This document shows, piece after piece, positions 32,076 through 40,705 of a stretch of DNA of 64,000 nt; positions within the stretch are counted from its first letter, which is position 1, and each line of letters begins with the position of its first letter. Origin of the DNA: Cyanobium usitatum str. Tous (GTDB lineage: Bacteria > Cyanobacteriota > Cyanobacteriia > PCC-6307 > Cyanobiaceae); NCBI RefSeq assembly GCF_003011885.1, contig NZ_PXXO01000007.1:100094-164093 (forward strand). The letters are read 5' to 3'. Under the pieces are notes generated by a model, which did not search any database, was not told where the DNA came from, and saw only the letters and a program-made list of their open reading frames with translations. Both the position numbers and the translations under genes were made by a program.

Positions 32076-32814
32076 AGGGCCAGCGCACCAGCAGGGCAGC
32101 CTGACCCATCTCGGGCCATAGGGACTCCAGCTCAGCCTGAAGGTTAGGGAGTGGATCGCTACCGGCCTCACGGCTGCGCTGCACCGCTGACCAGGTGCCG
32201 ATATGGGCGATCAGTTCGGCCAGGGTCCAGTGGCGTTCGATCCATAGCCCCGCCGGAAACGGCCACTCCTCAGCTGGGAAGGCCAAACCGGCGTAGCTCT
32301 GCTCCACCCAGCGGCGCTCGGCGGGCCACCAGGGGGCCAGGGTGACGCTGTGGAACGTATCTAGTGCTGACTGGAGTCGTGGATCCGCCAAGCGGAACGG
32401 CAGGTAGCCAATCCAGGCCACTACAGCCCCCGATTTGCACACTCGCCGCACTTCGGTGTTGAAAGCATCGCCGGCAAACCAGTGCACTGCGGCCGCCACC
32501 AGCACCCCGTCGACGCTGGCGTTGTCCAGACCACTGCTGCATGCCTCAGCTAGCTGATAGCGGATCTGGGGGTGGGGGCGGGCGGCTGAGAGCTGGGCCG
32601 CACTGGCGTCTGTGGCAATCACCCGGGCACCGGCGGTTGCCAGGTCGATTGCGGCCTGGCCGCTGCCGCAGCCGCAGTCCCACACCAGGGGGTTGCTGGC
32701 CAGGTGGCCCAGGAAGGCCTCGAAGAAGGCTGCGGGGTAGGTGATCCGGTGGCGGGCGTAGGACGCGGCCACCGCGCTGAATAGCTTGGTTGCCTCGTTG
32801 GTTGCCTCGTTCAT
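32050..32814 (-). CDS. Class I SAM-dependent methyltransferase
   Basis: The 254-residue protein has an N-terminal RHRITYP-type entry and the SAM motif VWDCGCGSGQAAIDLA (about 43-58). IATDASAAQL and a later VDGVLVAAAVHWF follow. These match UbiE/Mg-protoporphyrin-type small-molecule methyltransferases. The substrate is unknown. It overlaps the upstream DUF938 gene by ATGA, and the two follow trpA, suggesting one transcript. Confidence 0.82.
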   Translation of the reverse strand: MNEATNEATKLFSAVAASYARHRITYPAAFFEAFLGHLASNPLVWDCGCGSGQAAIDLATAGARVIATDASAAQLSAARPHPQIRYQLAEACSSGLDNASVDGVLVAAAVHWFAGDAFNTEVRRVCKSGAVVAWIGYLPFRLADPRLQSALDTFHSVTLAPWWPAERRWVEQSYAGLAFPAEEWPFPAGLWIERHWTLAELIAHIGTWSAVQRSREAGSDPLPNLQAELESLWPEMGQAALLVRWPFIGRWGQL

Positions 32815-33398
32815 CGACGCTCTAGCACCAGCATTCGATTGTTGGCCGGCAGGGGCAGATCGGCTAGGAGCTCGAGACCGAGGTTTTGGGCTTGCTGCAC
32901 CAGCTCAATGGCATCACGCACCCCCATGGCTGGATCGAGACTGCGCAGGTGCTGGTCGAAGGCGGCGTTGCTGGCGGCAGTGTGTATGCCGCCGTCGTGG
33001 AAGGGGCCATAGAGCAGCAGCAGCCCGCTAGGCCGCAACACCCGCGAGGCTCCGGCTAATAGATGGGTTACGGCCGCGGCCGACATGATGTGAGCCGTAT
33101 TGGCACTGAATACAGCATCGAAGCTCTGGCATGGCCACTGCCCAGCGTCCGTGACATCCAGGGCTATGGCGGCTGGCAGCGTGGGGCTAAGGGCCTCCAG
33201 CTGGGCCTGCAGATCCGTGAGGCTCTCTTGGCGTTCACTGGGCTGCCAGCCGATCCCTGCGATCTGCTGGCAGAAGAAAGCTGCGTGCTGGCCGCTGCCT
33301 GAGCCGATCTCAAGTACTTGGGCGTGGGCCGGCAACCACTCTTTAAGCACAGCCAGGATCGGCCCTTTGTTGCGCTCGCAGGCGGGGGAAAACAGCAT
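32811..33398 (-). CDS. DUF938-family SAM-dependent methyltransferase
   Basis: The 195-residue start at MLFSPACERNKGPIL matches the DUF938 N-terminus; upstream in-frame Met would overlap trpA. The SAM motif is VLEIGSGSGQHAAFF (about 29-43), with later DVTD, FSANTAHIM and YGPFHDGG. The last two are family signatures. The biological substrate is not known. It is 7 nt downstream of trpA. Confidence 0.85.
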   Translation of the reverse strand: MLFSPACERNKGPILAVLKEWLPAHAQVLEIGSGSGQHAAFFCQQIAGIGWQPSERQESLTDLQAQLEALSPTLPAAIALDVTDAGQWPCQSFDAVFSANTAHIMSAAAVTHLLAGASRVLRPSGLLLLYGPFHDGGIHTAASNAAFDQHLRSLDPAMGVRDAIELVQQAQNLGLELLADLPLPANNRMLVLERR

Positions 33399-33405
33399 GA
33401 GGGGC

Positions 33406-34233
33406 TTAAGCGTCGAGCCCGGCCCGCAACTCGGCGCAGAAGCTCCCGGCCGCGGCGGCAACGTCGCCCTGCTGGCCATGGGCGGCCGCCATCACTTTCA
33501 CTAGGGCACTACCCACAATTGCTCCATCGGCGCCCCAGTCGCGCACCTGACGGGCTTGCTCGGGGCCGGAAATGCCAAAGCCCACGGCGATTGGCGTATC
33601 TCCCATGGTCTTGAGTTGGCCCACCAGATCGCCCACCCGGGATTCAAGGTTTGTGCGCACCCCGGTCACGCCGGTGACGCTCACCAGGTAGGTGAAGCCG
33701 CGGCTGGCCTGATGGATTCTTCCCATGCGCTCGGCTGGTGTGGTGGGCGCCACTAGCAGCACCAGATCGAGGCCGGCAGCTGCTGCGATTACTGAGAGTT
33801 TCTCGGCCTCCTCAAGGGGTAGGTCGGGCACCACCAAGCCAGCGGCACCAGCGGCGGCGGCGGCGGCACAGAAGGCCTCCATGCCGCGGTTGAGCAAGGG
33901 GTTGCTGTAGGTGAACAGCACCACGGGCATGGTCAGTTCACCCTTGAGGGAGCTAAGCATCTCCAGCACCCCGGCTGGAGTGGTGCCAGCTTTCAGGGCT
34001 CGGCTGGCGGCGGCCTGGATCACCGGTCCATCGGCCAAGGGATCGCTGTAGGGAATGCCGAGCTCCACCAGGTCGGCGCCATTGGCCTGCAGGGCCAGCA
34101 GGCTGGCCCGGGTGTGGGTCAGATCCGGATCGCCCGCCATCAAAAACGGCATCAGGGCGCAACGTCCCTGTTGGCGAAGGGAGATGAAACGCTGCTGGAT
34201 TTGGGTGGGGGAGGCAGACAAAGCAGCAGACAC
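33406..34233 (-). CDS. trpA: Tryptophan synthase alpha subunit
   Basis: The 275-residue TIM barrel includes PFLMAGDPD and the active-site glutamate motif [34 protein letters not shown] and [13 protein letters not shown] complete the catalytic and phosphate-binding loops. It cleaves indole-3-glycerol phosphate to indole. The neighbourhood trpA, DUF3007, ndhL is a frequent arrangement in cyanobacteria. Confidence 0.96.
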   Translation of the reverse strand: MSAALSASPTQIQQRFISLRQQGRCALMPFLMAGDPDLTHTRASLLALQANGADLVELGIPYSDPLADGPVIQAAASRALKAGTTPAGVLEMLSSLKGELTMPVVLFTYSNPLLNRGMEAFCAAAAAAGAAGLVVPDLPLEEAEKLSVIAAAAGLDLVLLVAPTTPAERMGRIHQASRGFTYLVSVTGVTGVRTNLESRVGDLVGQLKTMGDTPIAVGFGISGPEQARQVRDWGADGAIVGSALVKVMAAAHGQQGDVAAAAGSFCAELRAGLDA

Positions 34234-34262
34234 AGCAGCGATAAGGGCTTCGGCCAGTGAGC

Positions 34263-34604
34263 CTATGTCTCTCCCTGGGGAGCTTCTGGCAGCTGGCCCG
34301 TTTCGCGCAGGAGTCGCTCCTGCTCTTCGGGGCTGAGGGCGTCAAACTTGCGCTGCAGAGCCTCAGTGGTGAAGGCGTCGTAGGCCTCGCGGTATTGGCG
34401 CCGCTGCTGGATAAAGGTCATTTTGCCTGTGACCACCCGAAACAGGTAGCTGCCCGTCCAGGCGAGTACCAGCACCATCAGCAGGGCAGAGGCGGCGATA
34501 CCAGCAGAAAAGCCCTCAAAGCCCCCGGCCTGAAAAATCCAATAACCGCCGCCGCCCAAGCCGAATACCCCTAGGGCCAGCAGCAGGGCCCGACCGTTGG
34601 TCAT
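34263..34604 (-). CDS. DUF3007-family thylakoid/plasma membrane protein
   Basis: The 113-residue start [15 protein letters not shown] overlaps the ndhL stop as ATGA. Two membrane helices (about 6-23 and 33-55) are followed by a cytoplasmic basic-acidic helix ending [28 protein letters not shown] recall this as DUF3007, conserved in cyanobacteria and plant plastids next to ndhL. The role is unknown, possibly linked to NDH-1 or photosystem assembly. Confidence 0.8.
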   Translation of the reverse strand: MTNGRALLLALGVFGLGGGGYWIFQAGGFEGFSAGIAASALLMVLVLAWTGSYLFRVVTGKMTFIQQRRQYREAYDAFTTEALQRKFDALSPEEQERLLRETGQLPEAPQGET

Positions 34605-34858
34605 GAGAGCACGTTGCCCTGACCTGCCATGCGCAGGTTGATGAAGGGAGCAAACAAGATCAGACCAGGGAAAAACAGGAACACCAGCCCGTAGACCCCG
34701 AAGCGCTCGAGCTTGCCCATCACCGTCCAACGCTTGATCATCCAGGCGTAGAGCAGCAGGGGCACGGCCACTAGATAGGCGCCTCCGATCAGGGCATAGG
34801 CCACCAGCACCAGCAGTAGATCAGGCGAAACGGATTGAAGAAACCCGGGCAGCTGCAC
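34601..34858 (-). CDS. ndhL: NAD(P)H-quinone oxidoreductase subunit L
   Basis: The 85-residue protein is taken from GTG 34858 ([13 protein letters not shown]). Two membrane spans and the blocks [23 protein letters not shown] and [21 protein letters not shown] are diagnostic of NdhL, an oxygenic-photosynthesis-specific NDH-1 membrane subunit. In-frame sequence upstream would run into the tRNA on the opposite strand and is rejected. Translation is coupled to the DUF3007 gene. Confidence 0.88.
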   Translation of the reverse strand: MQLPGFLQSVSPDLLLVLVAYALIGGAYLVAVPLLLYAWMIKRWTVMGKLERFGVYGLVFLFFPGLILFAPFINLRMAGQGNVLS

Positions 34859-34899
34859 GGCAAACCTTCTTGTTGCCACCAATTTAGGATGGCCACGAA

Positions 34900-34983
34900 G
34901 GGGGCATGGCGGAATTGGTAGACGCAGCGGACTTAAAATCCGCAGACGGCAACGTTGTGGGGGTTCAAGTCCCCCTGCCCCCA
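34900..34983 (+). tRNA. tRNA-Leu (anticodon UAA)
   Basis: The acceptor arms GGGGGCA / TGCCCCC with discriminator A and the anticodon stem GCGGA/TCCGC around CTTAAAA (anticodon TAA) are visible. The variable arm is long (GACGGCAACGTT) and the T-loop is GGTTCAAGTC. The CCA end is not encoded. The anticodon loop is contiguous: no group I intron interrupts it. Confidence 0.95.
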
Positions 34984-35006
34984 TTGATTTTGGTTGGATT
35001 TGCCCG

Positions 35007-36122
35007 GTGCTGATTCGAGAAGTTTTGAGTGGTCGCTGGAAGCTGCTGCTGCTGGTGAGTGCAGTGGCGATTGTGGTGCCGCCTGAGGCGGCGGGCCCTT
35101 TCAAGCTCCCCTATTTCCTGCTTTGCGGCCTCGCCCTGATCCCCCTGGCCCAGATCACAGCTGAGCTGGTCGATCGCCTTGTGCACCGCGTTGGTGAGCG
35201 GTTGGGAGGGCTGCTGAACGTCACCCTGGGCAATTTGCTTGAGCTGGTGATCGCCTTGACGGCCTTGAAAAGTGGCCTTTACGACCTGGTGGTGTTGAGC
35301 ATTGCCGGTGCCGTGATCACCAACAGTCTGTTGGTGCTCGGAATCAGCACGATCGTGGCTGGGAGGCGGGAGTTGGTGGTGGATCTCAATCGCCACAGTC
35401 GTGGCCTGAGCACCCGCCAGTTGCTGATAAGTGTGATTTTGATGTCGGTCCCCTCGATCTTTTTCTGGGACTCGATGCACCCGATCACCGAGGGCAGCAA
35501 AGTATTTGATCTGTTTGCCGTCTACTCCCTGGTTGTAGCGGTGATTGTGATGCTGGCTTATCTGCTTTCCTACCTATATCAACTTGGTACCCATCGGCGG
35601 CTATTTGCTGTTGAGAGGGAGATCGCAGAAGCTAGTGCTACCAGCGAGTCCCAGTCGTCGCTGCTGGCAATTGTGGGGGTGCTGGTTTTGGTGGCCCTGG
35701 CCATTGCCGGGGTTTCGGAACACTTGGTGGCTGGGCTCGAAGAACTGGTCGAAGGCAGTGCGGTCACCCCCCTATTTGTAGGCATGTTGTTGTTGCCGTT
35801 GTTTTCTGCAATTCCAGAAGCTCTGGTCGCCTTTCGGGCGGCCAGTCGAGGTCGCATGGCCCTGGCGATGGCCAGCACCGTCGAATCCAGTGTCCAGTTG
35901 ATGTTGTTCGTATTGCCCGTCCTGGTGCTGCTCGGACCGCTAATGGGGCGTTTCCTACACCTCACCTTCCCGCCCCAGGCCCTTGCCTGCCTTGGGGCCA
36001 CCGCCTTTGCCGTGCACTGGGTGACGGAAGGGGATTCCCTGACCTGGTACCAGGGTTTGCTGCTGCTCAGCATTTATACGGCCCTATTCGTGGGTGCTTT
36101 GTTGCTCAAACCCATCATTTGA
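35007..36122 (+). CDS. CAX-family Ca2+/H+ antiporter
   Basis: The 371-residue protein has 11 membrane spans in two halves. The alpha repeats are [21 protein letters not shown] and [21 protein letters not shown], the ion-binding signatures of CAX exchangers. An acidic/Ser-rich loop (about 205-220) separates the halves. It likely expels Ca2+ using the proton gradient. The GTG start is 23 nt after the tRNA. A decayed exchanger of the related CaCA family lies about 1.1 kb downstream. Confidence 0.88.
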   Translation: MLIREVLSGRWKLLLLVSAVAIVVPPEAAGPFKLPYFLLCGLALIPLAQITAELVDRLVHRVGERLGGLLNVTLGNLLELVIALTALKSGLYDLVVLSIAGAVITNSLLVLGISTIVAGRRELVVDLNRHSRGLSTRQLLISVILMSVPSIFFWDSMHPITEGSKVFDLFAVYSLVVAVIVMLAYLLSYLYQLGTHRRLFAVEREIAEASATSESQSSLLAIVGVLVLVALAIAGVSEHLVAGLEELVEGSAVTPLFVGMLLLPLFSAIPEALVAFRAASRGRMALAMASTVESSVQLMLFVLPVLVLLGPLMGRFLHLTFPPQALACLGATAFAVHWVTEGDSLTWYQGLLLLSIYTALFVGALLLKPII

Positions 36123-36489
36123 ATTGCTCAAGCGAAGGGGTGCCTGCTCTCGGGCTATGATGGATGGGTCTGGCGGAAGCCGGCTAGCTCTAAGAGCTTG
36201 CGCAGGCCAGAACAAGCACCATGCATCCCCTGCGCTTCCTGGGGAAGGCCAATCAGTCTGCCAAGTCAGATCTGTTGGCCAAGTCAGCTCAGTCCAGTTT
36301 GATTGTTCTGCTTAGCGATTGCTCCGTGTGAATTCCCCATAGGGGAATGGCAATCCTTCGGTGCGAGATCCATATCGATTCACTTTTCCATGTTTATTGT
36401 TTCCCCGTCCCCATCCCGCTCAAGCCGCACCAGCTATCCCAGCTGCCCGCTGCACTCCCGTCCCCAAGGACGTCCCCCCTCCCAACCGC
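36123..36489. other. Intergenic region, no convincing gene
   Basis: About 370 bp separate the CAX gene from the Nif11-related pair. A 7-bp hairpin ATTCCCC-ATA-GGGGAAT (36332-36348) is present, and an 8-bp hairpin CCTCCCAA/TTGGGAGG (36478-36501) straddles the next gene's stop codon. GCCAAGTCAG repeats occur near 36260-36285. The GGTCTGGCGGAAGCCGGCTAGC stretch could fold, but I recognise no RNA family. Confidence 0.4.
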
Positions 36490-36912
36490 TCACTTGGGAG
36501 GAGTTGCTAGGCCAGCGCTGAGCAGGGCCGCAAAGTGGCTGCCCTCGTCTCCAGGGGTGTCGGAGGTGTTTAACAGCACATCCAGATGCTCGCCCCAGCG
36601 CAGCGTCAACTCATGCAGTACGGCGTCTTGGTCAGAACCAGCCAGCCAGCTGGTGTTGAGAAATACCGTTTGGCTGCTTTCTGAAAAATGGCTGCGGGCC
36701 CCGGGCAATTCGTCGTCTGCCATCAACTCCACCGTTGGCAGACCACTGAAATCGCCCTGGGCTAAGGCCTCAGCCAAAGCGGTCAGAGCCAAAGGCTCCT
36801 TACCCAATCCCAGGGCATGGACAGCGGCGCTCACAAGTTCGCCGTTCTGGGCCCATGCCTGGACCTGCTGCTGCCAGAGACCAAGCAGAGCTTGGCGTTT
36901 GGTTGCGGTCAT
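36490..36912 (-). CDS. Protein with degenerate metalloprotease-like block
   Basis: The 140-residue protein contains QTVFLNTSWLAGSDQDAVLHELTLRWGEHLDVLLN, then TSDTPGDEG. This resembles the N-terminal module of large cyanobacterial calcium-binding/hemolysin-like proteins, in which the VLxEExGHxxD helix and TxGDEGxxFA follow each other. Here the helix reads HELTLRWGEHLD, so a true HExxH site is absent. No repeats follow, so it may be a truncated remnant that still translates. It overlaps the Nif11-like gene by ATGA. Confidence 0.55.
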   Translation of the reverse strand: MTATKRQALLGLWQQQVQAWAQNGELVSAAVHALGLGKEPLALTALAEALAQGDFSGLPTVELMADDELPGARSHFSESSQTVFLNTSWLAGSDQDAVLHELTLRWGEHLDVLLNTSDTPGDEGSHFAALLSAGLATPPK

Positions 36913-37208
36913 GGGGCCTGCAGGCGCTGCCGCTGCAGGTAGACACGAATCAACTTTTCGTCCATCAGCCCCTGGCGCGCCAGAGGCGCTTCATTGCAGC
37001 GCTCGAACAGTCCCAGCAATGTGGAGGCCTGGAAGTTGAAGCCCTGATCGGCGGCTATGGCCACCACATCGGGAGCTGATATCACATCGTTAAGCAGGTC
37101 TCGCAGGGCACCATCCTGCTGAATCTGGCCCAGAAAGCTAAAGAGGCTTTCGAGCTCATCGGACTGGGCCGAGGCAGCTGCGGCAATTGTGACGTCCGGA
37201 TCAATCAC
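36909..37208 (-). CDS. Nif11-like small protein
   Basis: The 99-residue protein has the Nif11 core LRDLLNDVISAPDVVAIAADQGFNFQASTLLG (about 35-66). A C-terminal basic stretch follows instead of a Gly-Gly leader site and Cys-rich core, so it is unlikely to be a lanthipeptide precursor. It is coupled to the metalloprotease-like remnant. A second Nif11 domain in this window is fused to a cupin. Confidence 0.7.
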   Translation of the reverse strand: MIDPDVTIAAAASAQSDELESLFSFLGQIQQDGALRDLLNDVISAPDVVAIAADQGFNFQASTLLGLFERCNEAPLARQGLMDEKLIRVYLQRQRLQAP

Positions 37209-37258
37209 TCGAAATGTCTGCCTAAGTTCTAGAGAAATCGTAGGTCGCAGTCCCCGGC

Positions 37259-37723
37259 TTGGCCCCTGTCGGCGGCTGGACCGTACAGAATCCCAATATC
37301 GATTCTTCGGCAGCCCTCACCGAGGCCACTTTGGCCAGTGGCGAGTTGTTTGTGAGCGGGTGGCTCCTCTGCCTTGCTCTGTTGTTGAGTACTAACCAGA
37401 TTGTGATCGCCCCCACAGTGGTGTCTCTAGGCACCATCGTGCCAGGGGTATTTGAGAGTTTGATCTCCACGATTCAAGACTGCGGCGATATCGCCATCAG
37501 CAAAATTCTGGGTAAAAATATTTTTAACGTCTTGGTGGTGGTCGGTCTTTGCGGTGTGGCCTCTGCTGGCGAGGGCCTCATGGTGGTTCCGTTAATAGTT
37601 AACCGCGATTTCCCGATTACGATGATCATTGTCCTAGCCCGGCTCGGTGGGCGTTGGGTGCCCCTGGATCGGATCCTCGAAGGGTGGGAGAGCAGCCAAC
37701 TCGATTCAAGTAACGGTCTCTGA
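37259..37723 (+). pseudogene. Remnant of a CaCA (Na+/Ca2+) exchanger
   Basis: The readable 154 residues match only the C-terminal half of a YrbG-like exchanger. The alpha-2 repeat is VVSLGTIVPGVFESLIST, followed by GDIAISKILGKNIFNVLVVVGL and NRDFPITMIIVL. The family motif GT(S/T)LPE is changed to GTIVPG and the N-terminal half is missing. The C-terminus ends in a non-helical shuffle, so an active transporter is very unlikely. It is an independent decayed relative of the intact CAX gene nearby. Confidence 0.75.
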
Positions 37724-37725
37724 CA

Positions 37726-39015
37726 ATGGATCTCACACCGCAGCAGCGGCGCGCCGCCACCCTGGCCGCCCTGCTGGGCAATGCCCTCGAGTGGTTCGAC
37801 TTTGCCGTTTACGGCTATGTAGCCACCCCCCTCGGCCATGCCTTTTTCCCGGCCGAGGATCCGGGCCTGCAGGCATTGGCCGCCTTCGGCGTGTTTGCGG
37901 TGGGTTACCTGATGCGGCCCGTGGGCAGCCTGGTGCTCGGCCCAATCGGCGACCTGCTTGGCCGCCGCAACATGCTCAGCCTCAGCATCGTGCTGATGGG
38001 CGCCGCCAGCCTGTTGATTGCCCTGTTGCCGACTCATGCCCAGTGGGGTGCGGGGGCTGGGCTGGCTCTGCTGGGCCTACGCATGGTGCAAGGGTTTTCG
38101 GTGGGTGGTGAATTCACCGGTTCGATGACCTACGCCACCGAAGCGGCCCCCCCTGGTCAGCAGGGCTTGCTGGCCAGCCTGGCTACCGCCGGTGGCCTGG
38201 TGGGGTTCAGCCTGGGATCCCTCACCGTGGCCTTGCTGGCCCGCTCCCTCGGCGATGCCGCCATGGATGCCTGGGGCTGGCGGCTCCCCTTCGCCCTGGG
38301 TGGGCTGGTGGCTTTCCTGGGCCTGTGGATGCGGCGGCGCATGCCAGAAACCTTGGAGCCCCATCACAGCGATCCGCAACCTGCTGGTGCGGTTGGCTTG
38401 CTGCGGGCGATGGGGGGGCGGCTGGCCGAGGTGCGTCAGCAGGGTCCGCTGGTGCTGCGCATCATTGCGTTGGTTTCCTTCGCCAACGTCGTCTTTTATG
38501 TGCTGTTTGTCTACCTGGTCGACTACAGCGCTCACCAGCCCGGCTCAAGCTTGGCCCAGGCCAATAGCACCTCTACCGTGATACAGACCATTGGCCTGCC
38601 CGTGGTGCTGCTGGGCGGCGTGCTGGCGGATCGCTGGGGTAAGTTGCAGGTCAACCGGCTCGGCACACTTCTGCTGGCCCTAGTTACTCCGATCGCCTTG
38701 CCTGTGGTGCAGTTGGCCGGCCCCAGCGGCCTAGTTATGGGTCAGCTGCTCGGGGTGTTGCCCGTGATGATGTCCATGGGCGGGCAGGGGGTGCTGGCGG
38801 TGGAGTGGGTGCCAGTGCGACAGCGCTGCACAGTTTTTTCGATCGCCTACAGCCTGGCTATGGCCCTATTTGCTGGCACCGCTCCAGTGGTGTGCAGCTG
38901 GCTGCTGGAGGAGCAGGGCTGGCAGTGGGGGCCGGCCCTCTATTGCTGTCTGTTTGCCCTGCCGGCTTGGTGGGCGCTGAAGGGCCAAGGATCAAGGACC
39001 AAGGCCCTCACCTAG
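37726..39015 (+). CDS. MHS-family MFS transporter (metabolite:H+ symporter)
   Basis: The 429-residue protein has 12 membrane spans. Family blocks are GNALEWFDFAVYGY near the start and GDLLGRRN after the second helix; WFDF and the following D/R motif are diagnostic of metabolite:H+ symporters. GFSVGGEFTGSMTYATEAA and later WRLPFALGGLVAFLGLWMRRRMPET follow. Transported compounds in this family are dicarboxylates, proline or betaine; the substrate here is unresolved. It overlaps the convergent UPF0114 gene by 8 nt. Confidence 0.85.
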   Translation: MDLTPQQRRAATLAALLGNALEWFDFAVYGYVATPLGHAFFPAEDPGLQALAAFGVFAVGYLMRPVGSLVLGPIGDLLGRRNMLSLSIVLMGAASLLIALLPTHAQWGAGAGLALLGLRMVQGFSVGGEFTGSMTYATEAAPPGQQGLLASLATAGGLVGFSLGSLTVALLARSLGDAAMDAWGWRLPFALGGLVAFLGLWMRRRMPETLEPHHSDPQPAGAVGLLRAMGGRLAEVRQQGPLVLRIIALVSFANVVFYVLFVYLVDYSAHQPGSSLAQANSTSTVIQTIGLPVVLLGGVLADRWGKLQVNRLGTLLLALVTPIALPVVQLAGPSGLVMGQLLGVLPVMMSMGGQGVLAVEWVPVRQRCTVFSIAYSLAMALFAGTAPVVCSWLLEEQGWQWGPALYCCLFALPAWWALKGQGSRTKALT

Positions 39016-39547
39016 GCGTGGGGGGCTTTTTGCCGCCAGCCACCAGCCAGGCGCTCAGGGCCAACAACAACACGCTGCCGCTGAATACCAGCAGGTTGGT
39101 GGTGCTATGGATTGGGAAGACCAACATGGCCTTGAAGGCCGACACTATCAACGCCACTACGATCACCTTTACCAACTTTTCCTTGAGGTCATCGAGGCTG
39201 CGAATGTCGAGCAGGCCGCTGCCGCCGTCTTTGCCGTCCTCGTGCGCCGCTTCAATGTTGGAGATCAGCAGCTCATACACCCCGTAGCCAAAGATCATCA
39301 GGGCGATGCCGATCAAGTAAAGGTCGACTCCTCCCACCAACTTGCCCAGCTGCAGGGCGATTGCGTAACTGGTGTCGCCTGAGCCTTTGAGCAGCGCTTT
39401 CAGGGCCCCAAGCACCTCCAAGGTGCCGGCAAGGTATGCGGCTGCAGCACTGAGCAGGCTCATCACCACCGGCACAATCGCGATCAGCCGGAAGCGCCAC
39501 AGCCAACGCTCAAATATCCACTCGAGGCGTTGTTGACGGTTAGCCAT
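39008..39547 (-). CDS. YqhA/UPF0114-family membrane protein
   Basis: The 179-residue protein starts at MANRQQRLEWIFE. It has N-terminal RWLWRFRLIAIVPVV, a central LYLIGIALMIFGYGVYELLIS and a C-terminal basic tail, with about four membrane spans. The family has no settled function. It is on the opposite strand to its neighbours and has its own 71-bp divergent gap with the amino-acid binding protein gene. Confidence 0.8.
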   Translation of the reverse strand: MANRQQRLEWIFERWLWRFRLIAIVPVVMSLLSAAAAYLAGTLEVLGALKALLKGSGDTSYAIALQLGKLVGGVDLYLIGIALMIFGYGVYELLISNIEAAHEDGKDGGSGLLDIRSLDDLKEKLVKVIVVALIVSAFKAMLVFPIHSTTNLLVFSGSVLLLALSAWLVAGGKKPPTPR

Positions 39548-39618
39548 AGCTCTGATCAATAGCATTAATGGCGCCACCCTACCCTTGATGTAACACTGGT
39601 CCGACAGCGGAATTATCC

Positions 39619-40680
39619 ATGGTCCAGCTTCACCGGTTCACTGCCGCCGTACCCCTGATCGCGTCCCTGGCCCTGGTGGGCTGCGCCAGTGATGGGGGTG
39701 GAGTTCAAAGCCAGAAAATGGCCGCAATTAAGGCTCGGGGTAGCTTGATCTGTGGTGTGGACGGCAAGCTGCCGGGTTTCAGTTTTGTGAGTCCTGACGG
39801 CAGCTACAGCGGCCTGGACGTAGACATTTGTAAGGCAACAGCGGCTGCGGTTTTATCGGATCCTGCCAAGGTCACTTACCGCGACCTCAGTGCCACCGAA
39901 CGCTTTGCGGCTCTGAGCAGCGGTGAAGTTGACCTACTTTCCCGCAACACCACCATGACCCTCAGTCGCGATGCGCCTGGCGGTAATGCTCTCGCCTTTG
40001 CCCCCACCACCTTCTTTGATGGCCAGGCCGTGATGGTGCCCGCCACCAGCGGCATTCGATCCCTTAAGGACGTTGCCGGCAAGCCGATCTGCGTGGAGAC
40101 CGGAACGGCATCAGAACTCAACCTGGCCGACCGTATGCGGGAGCTCAATGCCACCTACACCCCACTCAAATTTCAGTCGGGAGATCAGACCTACGCGGCC
40201 TATCTGCAGGGCCGCTGCGTTGCCGTCACCACCGATCGCTCCCAGCTAGCAGCAAAGCGAACCGGTTTCCCGAAGCCCTCTGAACACATCCTGCTTCCAG
40301 ATGTATTGAGCAAGGAGCCCCTCAACCCTGCCACTGTTAATGCCGATCCGGCCTGGGCTGATGCCGTGCGCTGGGTCGTTTACAGCCTCATTCAGGCTGA
40401 GGAGATGGGCATCACTGCCGCCAACATCGACGCAAAGGTGGCTGAGGCCAAAGCAAACAAAAACCTTGCCCAGCTTCGCCGCTTTTTTGGAGTGGAGGGC
40501 GATCTTGGCAAGCAGCTGGGGTTGCCTGCCGATTTCGTGGTTCGGACCGTGAAGGCTGTGGGTAACTACGGCGAGGTGTTCGAGCGCAATGTGGGCACGG
40601 GATCGCCCCTCAAGCTGGAGCGAGGTGTGAATCAGCAATGGCGTCAAGGGGGCTTGATGTATTCGCCTCCCTTCCTGTGA
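39619..40680 (+). CDS. natF: Amino-acid ABC transporter substrate-binding protein (NatF/AapJ type)
   Basis: The 353-residue lipoprotein has lipobox LVGC with Cys22, then an extracellular solute-binding family 3 fold. GSLICGVDGKLPGFSFV, YSGLDVDICKATAAAV, LSSGEVDLLSRNTTMT and SFV-type clefts are conserved in general L-amino-acid binding proteins (AapJ, NatF). It captures neutral or acidic amino acids for NatG/NatH. It is first in a four-gene operon. Specific ligand preference is not readable. Confidence 0.9.
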   Translation: MVQLHRFTAAVPLIASLALVGCASDGGGVQSQKMAAIKARGSLICGVDGKLPGFSFVSPDGSYSGLDVDICKATAAAVLSDPAKVTYRDLSATERFAALSSGEVDLLSRNTTMTLSRDAPGGNALAFAPTTFFDGQAVMVPATSGIRSLKDVAGKPICVETGTASELNLADRMRELNATYTPLKFQSGDQTYAAYLQGRCVAVTTDRSQLAAKRTGFPKPSEHILLPDVLSKEPLNPATVNADPAWADAVRWVVYSLIQAEEMGITAANIDAKVAEAKANKNLAQLRRFFGVEGDLGKQLGLPADFVVRTVKAVGNYGEVFERNVGTGSPLKLERGVNQQWRQGGLMYSPPFL

Positions 40681-40705
40681 GTTCCGTTAGCGCCGGCACA
40701 CTGCC

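Noticed and set aside
36160..36260. Possible structured RNA in the 36.1-36.5 kb gap
   Set aside because: Short complementary stretches exist, but no tmRNA, RNase P, SRP or 6S signature was recognised.
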